Of a stretch of DNA of 17,117 nucleotides, positions 1 through 7,645 are shown piece after piece; positions within the stretch are counted from its first letter, which is position 1, and every line of letters begins with the position of its first letter. This DNA comes from JBPOJN01 sp052033505. Its GTDB lineage: Bacteria; UBA10199; JACPAL01; GCA-016699445. The translations under genes were made by a program, and so were the position numbers. The stretch is from positions 1-17,117 of the forward strand of contig JBPOJN010000089.1 in NCBI GenBank assembly GCA_052033505.1, given 5' to 3'. The notes under the pieces were generated by a model. That model was not told where the DNA came from and searched no databases. It saw only the letters and a program-made list of their open reading frames with translations.

Positions 1-698
1 TCCTCGCGATCACGCCGCCGTCGCTCACCCAAAAAACGTTTTCGACGCTGAACAAAATGAAGTTCATCGAAAAAGTCGTTTTAACCGACGTGAGCCACGA
101 ACGCGGCTTGATCACTGTTATCGGCCCCAAGGCGGCGGAGGCGTTATCCGGCCTTAACCTCCCAAGCGAGGCGAATCTCGCTTCGGAGGCCACACGGATT
201 GTCATGTGGCGCGAGAATATTTTTGCGTTTCCGGTTTTTCACGTGTCATTTCCAAAAGAAGAGAGTTCCAAGATCACCGATCTTTCCTCGAAAACCATTC
301 CTCTTTCGGAAGAAGGCCTCAAATATCTGTGGATGATTTCCGGCTTCCCCGAATACGGCCGGGATTTGGGCGATCAAAACATTCTACTCGAAACGCCGAT
401 CCCCGTGGCGCATCAACGCAATAAAGGATGCTATCCGGGACAGGAAGTCGTGGAGCGCATTTCAACCTACGGAAAAGGCCGCACGCCGAAACGCCTCTGC
501 CGGCTTTCCTTGGCCGGTGAATATCACGTAAGTGGTGGCACCGAGATTTACGACGCCCAAGGCCAAAAGGTCGGGACGCTTACGTCTTCGTTCTACGATC
601 CTCTCGATCGGAAAACGTTACTACTAGCTTACATTGACCAAAAGCATACGGATAAGACGGCGATTTCCTGCACAGGCGAACGACTCGTCTTAGACTAA
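1..698 (+). CDS. ygfZ: YgfZ/GcvT-like folate-binding protein, 5' end missing
   Basis: YgfZ proteins bind tetrahydrofolate and support assembly or repair of some iron-sulfur enzymes in the cytoplasm. The family signature K-G-C-Y-x-G-Q-E is visible, with its conserved Cys codon at 429-431, followed by E-R. The C-terminal beta-barrel part of the GcvT-like fold follows. There is an ATG at 57, but the frame stays open to base 3, and the 18 codons before the ATG read like the family (a P-P-S-L stretch leading into the V-L-T-D segment). The true start therefore lies left of the window. About 231 residues are visible against roughly 300 or more for the family. It ends 29 bases from the recG stop, in convergent orientation. 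GcvT (aminomethyltransferase) shares the fold, but the KGCYPGQE motif favours YgfZ. Assignment is good; the symbol is by family. Confidence 0.88.
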   Translation, partial: LAITPPSLTQKTFSTLNKMKFIEKVVLTDVSHERGLITVIGPKAAEALSGLNLPSEANLASEATRIVMWRENIFAFPVFHVSFPKEESSKITDLSSKTIPLSEEGLKYLWMISGFPEYGRDLGDQNILLETPIPVAHQRNKGCYPGQEVVERISTYGKGRTPKRLCRLSLAGEYHVSGGTEIYDAQGQKVGTLTSSFYDPLDRKTLLLAYIDQKHTDKTAISCTGERLVLD

Positions 699-727
699 GA
701 GTGAAATAAGACGGGTTAAAGAATCAG

Positions 728-2833
728 CTATCCAATCCCGGCCAGCGATAATCTCTGCCCCCAGCGCCGCATCAGCGTTTCCTTCAATCCCGGATAGGTT
801 TCCAAATGAGGGTCTTTCGCGAGCCAGGCGAAGGCTTCTTTGCGCGCAACTTCCAGAATTTTATGATCGCGTATGAGATTGGCCAACCTTAGCTCGGGCA
901 AGCCTGACTGCCTCGTACCCAAGAAGTCACCGGGACCGCGGATTTTCAAATCTTCTTCGGCAATCTTGAAGCCATCCTGAGTCTCGCACATGACTTGAAG
1001 CCGTTTATAACCTTCGTGAGTCTTCGAAATCGGAGTAACAAGCAGACAATACGACGCTTTACTTCCGCGTCCGACGCGTCCACGCAGCTGGTGCAATTGC
1101 GAAAGACCGAACCTCTCCGCGTGTTCGATGACCATGACCGTGGCGTTCGGCACGTCGATACCAACTTCGATGACAGTCGTACTAACTAAGAGCTGGATGT
1201 CTCCGGCTTTGAACGACTTCATGATCGTTTCTTTTTCTTCCGAGGGCGTCTTGCCGTGCATCAATGCAATTTTAATGTCGGGAAAAGCCTCCTGAAGCTC
1301 GGCGTGCATGCGCGTCGCATCGCGCAAAGCCAGTTTCTCGCTCTCTTCGATCAAAGGATAAACGACATACCCCTGCTCGCCGCGGCCTAAGACTTCGCGC
1401 AGGAACCGGTAGAGTCGCACGCGGCTTTTTTCTTCAACGATTTCCGTATGAATCTTTTGCCGTCCCGGCGGCATCTCGTCGATGACGGAGACTTCAAGGT
1501 CGCCGTAGATCGTCATCGCGAGCGTGCGCGGAATCGGCGTTGCGGTCATAACGAGCACGTGAGGGTTCTCGCCTTTCGCCTTCAAAGCCGCGCGTTGCAG
1601 GACGCCGAAGCGGTGCTGCTCATCGATGATGACGAATTTAAGCGACGAAAACGTCACCGCGTCCGAAATCAACGCGTGCGTCCCAACAACGAAAGGAAAA
1701 ATTCCCTTCCCGACGCGCGACTGGGCGCGCCTCTTGGAACCGGCCTCGAGCTTTCCCGTCAGAAGAGCGACGGGCACGTCGAAGGCCGCGAAAAATTTCC
1801 GTGCGGCGCCCACGTGCTGTTCGGCCAAGATTTCGGTCGGGGCCATGAGGGCCGCCTGGTGACCTTGGCGTATCGCCGCCAGGGCCGCGAGAAAAGCCAC
1901 GATGGTTTTGCCGCTACCGACGTCGCCTTGAAGGAGACGGTTCATCGGATGCGGTTCGCCGACATCCGAAAAAATTTCTCGCAAGACCCGTTTTTGCGCG
2001 CCGGTCAAAGAAAACGGTAACGCCGATTGCCAAGCCTCGAAATCCGAATCGGCCACCGAAAGCGAAGTCCCGCTCTCACGCGTGATTGTTCGCCGTTTCA
2101 ACGCCAACCCCAACTCCATCATGAAGAACTCTTCGAAGATTTCGCGTTTGTAGGCCGGCGTCTTTAAGTTTTCCAAATCGGCGGCGGAAGCGTTGAGCGA
2201 CGGGAAGTGAATGTCACGCAGCGCGATTTCCTTGTCGGGCAGGCGGAATTTTTCGCGGATTTCTGTGGGAATCGGATCGAATATTTTTTCCGCACTCTGC
2301 GGGTGATCGAGGGCATTTTGTAAAATTTTCCGGAAAAACTTTTGCCCCAAACCCGGAATCTGCGGGTAGACGGGCACATATCCCGGTGCCGCGATTTCCT
2401 CCACGACGTCCGCGTCCATGATCTGCAATGTGGGATGTAAAAACTGATTTTCGGTACGGAAGCGCGTAACGTCGCCCGACACGATCAGCCCCATGCCTTT
2501 GCGAAAGGCTCCCAACATACGGGCCGGCTGGAAGCGGAACCACTTCAACATGATCGTGCCACTGTCGTCGCCCAAGAGGATTTCAAAAATCTTCCGCCCT
2601 CTTCCCGCGAATACCATGCCGCACGAGAGGATCTTACCCGCGGTGACTTGGTTCGCACCGGGCTGAAGGTCGACGATTTTGGAGAGAGAGCGGCGGTCGA
2701 GGTAACGGTTCGGAAAAAAGGAAAGGAGATCTTCGACCGTGAAGATCTCCTTTTCCGCTAAAACTTCGGCGACTTTCGGGCCGACACCTTTCAGGTATCG
2801 AAGGCCGCTATTCGGCTGATCCAGAGACGCCAT
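728..2833 (-). CDS. recG: ATP-dependent DNA helicase RecG
   Basis: RecG remodels stalled replication forks and branch-migrates Holliday junctions. From the chosen ATG the protein has 701 residues, close to the usual length of about 690. The N-terminal half holds the helix-hairpin-like L-K-G-V-G-P-K segment and the wedge OB fold. The helicase core shows Walker A GDVGSGKT (about 303-310), the DEQH box (404-407), TATPIPRT (430-437), QLRGRVGRG (582-590) and the C-terminal RGPGDFLGTRQSG segment typical of RecG (about 632-644). A GTG at 2875 would add 14 residues rich in Ser, Ala and Asn that do not look like the family. I prefer ATG 2833, which still overlaps the upstream ompA-like gene by 26 bases and suggests translational coupling. 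No strong Shine-Dalgarno sequence is well spaced for either start. Confidence 0.96.
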   Translation of the reverse strand: MASLDQPNSGLRYLKGVGPKVAEVLAEKEIFTVEDLLSFFPNRYLDRRSLSKIVDLQPGANQVTAGKILSCGMVFAGRGRKIFEILLGDDSGTIMLKWFRFQPARMLGAFRKGMGLIVSGDVTRFRTENQFLHPTLQIMDADVVEEIAAPGYVPVYPQIPGLGQKFFRKILQNALDHPQSAEKIFDPIPTEIREKFRLPDKEIALRDIHFPSLNASAADLENLKTPAYKREIFEEFFMMELGLALKRRTITRESGTSLSVADSDFEAWQSALPFSLTGAQKRVLREIFSDVGEPHPMNRLLQGDVGSGKTIVAFLAALAAIRQGHQAALMAPTEILAEQHVGAARKFFAAFDVPVALLTGKLEAGSKRRAQSRVGKGIFPFVVGTHALISDAVTFSSLKFVIIDEQHRFGVLQRAALKAKGENPHVLVMTATPIPRTLAMTIYGDLEVSVIDEMPPGRQKIHTEIVEEKSRVRLYRFLREVLGRGEQGYVVYPLIEESEKLALRDATRMHAELQEAFPDIKIALMHGKTPSEEKETIMKSFKAGDIQLLVSTTVIEVGIDVPNATVMVIEHAERFGLSQLHQLRGRVGRGSKASYCLLVTPISKTHEGYKRLQVMCETQDGFKIAEEDLKIRGPGDFLGTRQSGLPELRLANLIRDHKILEVARKEAFAWLAKDPHLETYPGLKETLMRRWGQRLSLAGIG

Positions 2834-4148
2834 CCTGCTCGACGATGGTGAATTCAACGCGGCGGTTGCGCGCACGTCCTTCGGCCGTGTCGTTCGTGTC
2901 GACGGGGCGTTTCTCGCCGTAACCTACGGCGACCAAGCGGCTCGCTTCGACGCCGTGCGAGAGCAAGTATTCGCGGACCGCATTGGCGCGGCGCTGCGAG
3001 AGGCGGTCGTTATAAGCATCCGTCCCCTTCGAGTCGGTATGACCTTCGATGCGGACTTTGCGAAGATCGGGGTTGGACTTGATGATATCAACCACCGCAT
3101 CCAGGATCCGGAACGAAATCGGGCGGATGATGGATTTATCGAATTCGAAATGAACCTTCTTCGTAATCACGATGCGGTCCTTATCCTTGCGCGCCACGAC
3201 TTCCTCCGGCGGCGGAGGCGGTGCCGGCAAATCCACGCGGCGCGGCTTTAAGTAGGAAACGCCCAAGATAGCACGATAATCGGGGGCTCCGTAACCGAAC
3301 GTCAAACCTACGCCGCCACCCGCGGTGATTTGCAGGCCGGTCGGACGCGGCAAATTGAATCTCATGCCGAAATCGACTTCGAGGGGCATTTCGGATTCGC
3401 GCTCGAAAAGTTCGGTGACGTTTGTATTTCCGTAAACTTCGGCGATCAGGTCGAGCCAGTTTTTGACCGTGCGGACGCTGACGCCCAAACCGTAGGTCAA
3501 TTGATCGTCTTGTTCGGTATTCAAGATCACGACGCGGTCGCGCATCATGTAACCCAAGTTCAAAGCGACTTGAACGCGGTCTGCGATATCGAAGTCGACG
3601 ACACCTTTCACGCCGCCCGCGAAGCTGTTGTTTCCGACGAAACGGCTGCCGGAACCCGTAGGAAACAGTACATAAGGAATGACCGCGATACCGACGTTGT
3701 GGCGGTCGATGTCAAGCAAGCGGAATTTGCCTTCGAGCCGGACGTCCATCGTGCGGAACGTGGTCTCTGAAGTTCCCGTGGCGATGTCGTTAAATTTCTC
3801 ATAGGCCGCGACCGGGATGTTCAAGCCTAACTGGAACCAATCCGTGAAGCCGACGGATCCGAACACGTCCGCGACGACCAAATGATCGATCACGCCGAAA
3901 CGACGCACGCCCGCGAGACCAACTTCGAGAGGATCATTCGCATAGTTCAAATAAAGACCAGTGCGGAACTGCCATTGCTGGAGGGTTTGAGACCCATAAA
4001 TGCTTAAGTAACGCGTATCATCGATGGCCGGTAAAAACGTATTGGCCGAAGCGCTCGTGGCCCTGGCCCAAGCTTTCTGAGGAAGCGACCCTAATAGCCC
4101 CACCAACACCAGGAGCGTGATAGGGAGGATCTTTTTGATTTTTTTCAT
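2808..4148 (-). CDS. OmpA-family outer membrane protein
   Basis: The 446-residue protein starts with a signal peptide: basic MKKIKK, a hydrophobic core, and probable cleavage after A-W-A near residue 28. Residues about 40-300 alternate polar and hydrophobic strands as in an outer-membrane beta-barrel. A proline linker (about 307-314) leads to an OmpA C-terminal peptidoglycan-binding domain (about 330-437) with the F-E-F-D-K-S opening, EGHTDSKG (368-375), the Q-R-R-A-N-A-V helix and N-R-R-V-E-F. The likely role is to tie the outer membrane to peptidoglycan; whether the barrel is a pore cannot be told. It follows a terminator, so it probably begins its own transcription unit with recG, but no convincing promoter with normal spacing is visible in the 42 bases between terminator and start. 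GGAAAC lies just before the ATG as a weak ribosome site. Confidence 0.93.
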   Translation of the reverse strand: MKKIKKILPITLLVLVGLLGSLPQKAWARATSASANTFLPAIDDTRYLSIYGSQTLQQWQFRTGLYLNYANDPLEVGLAGVRRFGVIDHLVVADVFGSVGFTDWFQLGLNIPVAAYEKFNDIATGTSETTFRTMDVRLEGKFRLLDIDRHNVGIAVIPYVLFPTGSGSRFVGNNSFAGGVKGVVDFDIADRVQVALNLGYMMRDRVVILNTEQDDQLTYGLGVSVRTVKNWLDLIAEVYGNTNVTELFERESEMPLEVDFGMRFNLPRPTGLQITAGGGVGLTFGYGAPDYRAILGVSYLKPRRVDLPAPPPPPEEVVARKDKDRIVITKKVHFEFDKSIIRPISFRILDAVVDIIKSNPDLRKVRIEGHTDSKGTDAYNDRLSQRRANAVREYLLSHGVEASRLVAVGYGEKRPVDTNDTAEGRARNRRVEFTIVEQDGVSGSAE

Positions 4149-4190
4149 AAGTTTCCAACGGTTAGAGGTTTTTCACTCACCTGTCAAATA

Positions 4191-4222
4191 AAAAGCCCGG
4201 AGAACTGCCTCTCCGGGCTTTT
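4191..4222 (-). terminator. Intrinsic terminator after the Cys-rich secreted protein gene
   Basis: A perfect 13-base-pair inverted repeat (4191-4203 with 4210-4222, core GCCCGGAGA/TCTCCGGGC) encloses a six-base loop. On the minus strand the GC-rich stem runs into four T and then TATTT. It lies 22 bases beyond the stop of the secreted protein gene and 42 bases before the ompA-like start, separating the two units. The stem is also flanked by T on the plus strand, but no plus-strand gene precedes it. Confidence 0.93.
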
Positions 4223-4244
4223 GTATCACTCTATCACATTTTAC

Positions 4245-5501
4245 TTAGGCCTTACTCTTCCGCACTCGTGCCGGAGCCATGCGAAAGACACCAAAGATTC
4301 CCAAAACCAAAAGAGTCGACAAGGTGGCCACAAAAGGCTTTTTGGTAACTTCTCCGGAAGAGCTCGGAAGTAAACTGCATCCCCCTCCGTTGACTTCGAT
4401 CGCTGTTTGGCTCTTACATTCTGTGGCCGCCAATGTCAGCCCTGCCACATTGCGCAACGTAACTTTCACCGAAAACTTTGGCAAAAACTCACCAATGATC
4501 GTCTTGGGCTTAGGGGTATATGCAATAAAAGCCGGCAGATTAGATGGATCTGTGATTGTTTTTCGCGTTAGAACTTTTTCAGCCGTCAACATCGCACCAG
4601 AAGAAGCCGTACCCTCAACCAACAACTCAGGCCCTGATAGCTGTGTCAATTCGGCCGAGGCAATCACCCCCAAAGACACTGGGGCCGTGTAGTCGATTTT
4701 CCATCCGACGCCCTGACCTTTATCATCGACAGCAATGTGACAATCTTCCGTCAAACAGCTCACCGTGCATGCAAGTTTTTTTTCATCGCCTGATACACCC
4801 GGCACAGGATCTGACGGAACAACACAATCGCTCTTTGGCTTTGAAACACAATGGGAGATAGTTGCGCCCAGAATCCTTTCGCACTGAGGAACACTACAAT
4901 CACTGGTGTCCGCATCGGGACAGTCTGCATCGACAACGCACTCGCCCTGCGGAATCGGCACACAACCATCGACCGCCACCAATTCACACTGGCCATTTCT
5001 GTTATTCACCCCATTGTTACTAAAAACGCATTGAGCAACCTGGCAATCATTGGGATCCGTATCAAAAGAAGAACAATCCGATTGGCGCATACATGCGCCT
5101 GCCGGCAATATAGGAGGGGGAAAAGGCTGGGCGTCCCCACCTGCCACTGGAGTCGGTATCGGAGTCAAAGGAGCATTAGGCATTTGAGGATCAACCACTA
5201 TCGGAGGCACTCCATGTGGTGTCGAAGGAACAACCACCGGAGGTGTAGGACACACTTCCGAAATACCACCACTGTCGATACAACACTTCATCGCGGAATC
5301 ATTGAAACCAATACCAGGATATCGATCGCAGCAGATTTTGGCGGTTCCTGAGGCATTTACGCACAAATCAGCAGAGCCACTTCCGCCGCTGCCACCACTC
5401 CCACCCTCTCCTGTGCCAACAACAATGCCCGCGTGAACTTCACGGTATGATCCTAAAACCAAGCTCATAAGTGCGGCACTCGCCAAAATGTATCTTCTCA
5501 T
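4245..5501 (-). CDS. Secreted Cys-repeat protein with C-terminal membrane anchor
   Basis: I do not recognise a named family. The ATG at 5501 is preceded by GGAGG with a five-base gap, so it is preferred to the TTG at 5513; the product has 418 residues. A signal peptide (1-24, ending V-H-A) is followed by a Gly-Ser run (33-43), a CC-containing segment (47-84) and a Pro-rich linker (85-133). Two tandem six-Cys repeats follow (137-180 and 188-226), with spacing C-x5-C-x9/7-C-x4-C-x13/10-C-x7-C. A predicted beta-rich domain (about 245-365) comes next. The end has GGGC (372-375), a hydrophobic segment (about 389-406) and a basic tail with R-V-R-K-S-K, the layout of C-terminal sorting or anchor signals. 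It probably sits on the cell surface or in the envelope with disulfides. GC is lower than in its neighbours (samples of 43 and 47 percent). Confidence 0.8.
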   Translation of the reverse strand: MRRYILASAALMSLVLGSYREVHAGIVVGTGEGGSGGSGGSGSADLCVNASGTAKICCDRYPGIGFNDSAMKCCIDSGGISEVCPTPPVVVPSTPHGVPPIVVDPQMPNAPLTPIPTPVAGGDAQPFPPPILPAGACMRQSDCSSFDTDPNDCQVAQCVFSNNGVNNRNGQCELVAVDGCVPIPQGECVVDADCPDADTSDCSVPQCERILGATISHCVSKPKSDCVVPSDPVPGVSGDEKKLACTVSCLTEDCHIAVDDKGQGVGWKIDYTAPVSLGVIASAELTQLSGPELLVEGTASSGAMLTAEKVLTRKTITDPSNLPAFIAYTPKPKTIIGEFLPKFSVKVTLRNVAGLTLAATECKSQTAIEVNGGGCSLLPSSSGEVTKKPFVATLSTLLVLGIFGVFRMAPARVRKSKA

Positions 5502-5525
5502 GGACGCCTCCAAATATCTTTCTTG

Positions 5526-5572
5526 ATTATGTTATCGACAAAAGGCGTGTCTGGAGTTTCTGACTTCAGAAA
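5526..5572 (-). promoter_or_regulatory. Possible promoter and operator-like palindrome upstream of the secreted protein gene
   Basis: In the 87 bases between the cimA stop and the secreted protein start, the minus strand carries CATAAT (5531 to 5526, five of six matches to a -10 box), placed for a leader of about 20 bases containing the GGAGG. The -35 region is a poor match. At 5557-5572 lies a 16-base palindrome, TTTCTGA-2-TCAGAAA. It is next to a run of seven T lying on its upstream side on the minus strand, so it does not fit an intrinsic terminator. It could be a repressor or activator site. Confidence 0.3.
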
Positions 5573-5588
5573 AAAAGAATGCGGCGCG

Positions 5589-7157
5589 TCAAATCTTGAG
5601 GAGTTTATATTCCAGGGAATCCACTAGGGCCTGCCAAGAAGCCTCGATGATGTTTTCAGAGACGCCGACGGTGCCCCACTGAGCCGTCTTGTCGCGGGAT
5701 TCGATGAGGACACGCACTTGAGAAGCAGTCCCTAACCCCGCTGGCAAAACACGCACTTTGTAATCCACAAGGGAGACGTCTTTGAGCTGGGGATAAAAAC
5801 GTCCCAAAGCCTTGCGCAGAGCCTGATTTAAGGCATCAATTGGGCCATGGCCCTTTGCGACCTTCATTTCAGCCTTACCATCGACTTTGATTTTAACTGT
5901 CGCTTCGGAACGAGGACCTTTCGAACCCTTTTCATCGATTACCTTGAACTCCACGAGCTTGAAAAACGGACGGTAGGTCTTCATGGCGCGGCGCATGAGG
6001 ATTTCGAACGAGGCTTCGGCGCCTTCGAATTCATACCCCTTACTCTCGAGGCTTTTTACCTCTTCGACGATCTTACGCGCGTCGGGGTCTTTCGGGTCGA
6101 GCGTGATCCCGAATTCTTCGGCTTTATAGAGGACACTGGCCTTGCCAGCCAGGTCGGAGACCAGCACGCGGCGGCGATTTCCAACCACGGCAGGATCGAT
6201 GTGTTCGTAGGTGCGATTATCTTTGAGTACCGCGGAGACGTGGATGCCGCCTTTGTGGGCGAACGCGGATTCGCCGACGTAGGGCTGGCGGCCGAACGAC
6301 TTGCGGTTCGCGAGTTCGTCCACGAAGCGCGAGACGTCGCGGAGCTTTTTGAGACTCGCGTCGTCGACGCACTCCAGGCCCATTTTCAATTTCAAGTTCG
6401 GAATAATGGAGACCAGATTCGCGTTTCCGCACCTCTCCCCCACTCCGTTGATCGTTCCGTGGATCTGCGTGGCTCCGGCTTCCACGGCAGCCAATGAATT
6501 CGCGACGGCCAACTCCGAATCGTTATGGACATGGATACCCAAAGGCTTCGAGAAGCCTTCGCGGAAACGGCGCATGATGGAGGTTATGTCGCCCGGCATG
6601 CGTCCGCCGTTCGTGTCACACAAGACCACGCGGTCCGCTCCCGCTTCAGCGGCGGCACGGATCGTTTGAAGCGCATACTCCGGATTCGCCCGGTATCCGT
6701 CGAAGAAATGCTCGGCGTCGTAAATGACTTCTTCGAAATGTTTCTTCAAGAACGCGACGGAGTCCCGAATGAGGTCGAGATTTTCCTCGAGCGACGCGTG
6801 CAAGGCCTGATGCACGTGTAAGTCCCAAGATTTTCCGAAGATCGTCACGACCGGAGTAGCCGCTCTGACGAGCGCCTTAAGCTGCGGATCTTTTTCGGCC
6901 GTGAGATCTTTACGGCGCGTGCTACCGAAGGCCGCAAGCTTCGAAGTCTTTAAAGACAACCCGCCCTTTTGGCGCGCCCGGCGGAAGAACTCGTCGTCTT
7001 TCGGATTTGATCCCGGCCATCCGCCTTCGATGTAATGGACACCCAATTCGTCGAGACGTTCCGCAATGCGCAGCTTGTCTTCGACCGTGAATGAAATTTC
7101 CTCGGACTGCGTCCCGTCGCGGAGCGTCGTGTCGTATATTTGGATTAAATTTTTCAT
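5589..7157 (-). CDS. cimA: (R)-citramalate synthase
   Basis: CimA condenses pyruvate with acetyl-CoA to citramalate, which is turned to 2-oxobutyrate for isoleucine, bypassing threonine deaminase. The 522-residue protein has the DRE-TIM metallolyase motifs D-T-T-L-R-D-G (9-15), the metal-site H-V-H-N-D (209-213) and G-V-G-E-R-C-G-N-A-N (238-247), plus GGWPGSNPKD (45-54), which marks the citramalate synthase group rather than isopropylmalate or homocitrate synthase. The C-terminal part (about 395-518) matches the LeuA-type regulatory domain, with the GHGPIDALNQALRKAL stretch, the usual site of end-product (isoleucine) control. Its ATG overlaps the lysC stop by four bases (ATGA), so the two are probably translationally coupled. 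2-Isopropylmalate synthase is the main alternative but is less likely from the motifs. Confidence 0.93.
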   Translation of the reverse strand: MKNLIQIYDTTLRDGTQSEEISFTVEDKLRIAERLDELGVHYIEGGWPGSNPKDDEFFRRARQKGGLSLKTSKLAAFGSTRRKDLTAEKDPQLKALVRAATPVVTIFGKSWDLHVHQALHASLEENLDLIRDSVAFLKKHFEEVIYDAEHFFDGYRANPEYALQTIRAAAEAGADRVVLCDTNGGRMPGDITSIMRRFREGFSKPLGIHVHNDSELAVANSLAAVEAGATQIHGTINGVGERCGNANLVSIIPNLKLKMGLECVDDASLKKLRDVSRFVDELANRKSFGRQPYVGESAFAHKGGIHVSAVLKDNRTYEHIDPAVVGNRRRVLVSDLAGKASVLYKAEEFGITLDPKDPDARKIVEEVKSLESKGYEFEGAEASFEILMRRAMKTYRPFFKLVEFKVIDEKGSKGPRSEATVKIKVDGKAEMKVAKGHGPIDALNQALRKALGRFYPQLKDVSLVDYKVRVLPAGLGTASQVRVLIESRDKTAQWGTVGVSENIIEASWQALVDSLEYKLLKI

Positions 7158-7645
7158 GAAACGAAGGCTTTGTGCAACGCCTTGACCGCTTTCTCGCCCG
7201 ACTCCGCGTCGACCACGACCGAGATGCGGATCTCGGAGGTCGAGATCATCTGGATGTTGATCTTCTCGCCGGCCAAGACTTCGAACATGCGCGCAGCCAC
7301 GCCGGAATGCGAACGCATGCCGACGCCGACCACGGAGACTTTTACGATTTTATCGTCGGACTCGATTTTGCTCGCACCCAGCTCGCTCGCCATTTTCTCG
7401 ACGGTCGTCAGGGCTTTCTTCAGGTCTGTCTTCGGCACCGTGAACGTGATGTCGGTGAATCCGTCGGCCGAGACGTTTTGGATGATCATGTCGACGTTGA
7501 TGTTTTCGGCCGATAGCGCGCTGAAAAGCTTCGAGGCGATGCCGGGATGGTCGGCTAAGCGGCGCACGGCCACCTTTGCTTCGTTCTTATCCATCGTCAC
7601 GCCGGAAACGAGGATCTTCTCCATGTCTTTGTCTTCTGCGGTCAC
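7154..7645 (-). CDS. Possible in-frame beta subunit of aspartate kinase (internal start)
   Basis: Within lysC the minus strand reads AGAAAGGA, then six bases, then GTG at 7645. This is a strong, well-spaced ribosome site in frame with the main gene. Translation from it would give a 163-residue protein that drops the kinase domain and keeps both ACT domains. Overlapping in-frame beta subunits of this size are known for Bacillus and Corynebacterium aspartate kinases. The bases also encode the E-K-K-G-T-L segment, which may be kept for protein reasons, so the site could be chance. Confidence 0.4.
   Translation of the reverse strand: MTAEDKDMEKILVSGVTMDKNEAKVAVRRLADHPGIASKLFSALSAENINVDMIIQNVSADGFTDITFTVPKTDLKKALTTVEKMASELGASKIESDDKIVKVSVVGVGMRSHSGVAARMFEVLAGEKINIQMISTSEIRISVVVDAESGEKAVKALHKAFVS

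Noticed and set aside
686..713. Seven-base inverted repeat (CGTCTTA/TAAGACG) at the ygfZ and recG ends as a terminator
   Set aside because: The stem is AT-rich, the loop is 14 bases, and no T run follows on the plus strand; not enough for a call.
1448..2020. 190-residue open frame opposite recG
   Set aside because: It is the reverse-strand shadow of clear helicase coding sequence, with Arg/His-rich composition and no motif.
2834..2875. Longer RecG from GTG 2875
   Set aside because: The added residues are low-complexity and unlike the family, and the overlap with the ompA-like gene grows to 68 bases; ATG 2833 is better.
3330..3770. 146-residue open frame opposite the ompA-like gene
   Set aside because: It lies wholly antisense to a well-supported gene and has no ribosome site or recognisable domain.
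4159..4187. TTGACA on the minus strand directly after the terminator, as a promoter for the ompA-like gene
   Set aside because: A -10 box at normal spacing is poor (TAACCG, or TCTAAC at 15 bases), and transcription would start about four bases before the ATG, cutting off the GGAAAC ribosome site.
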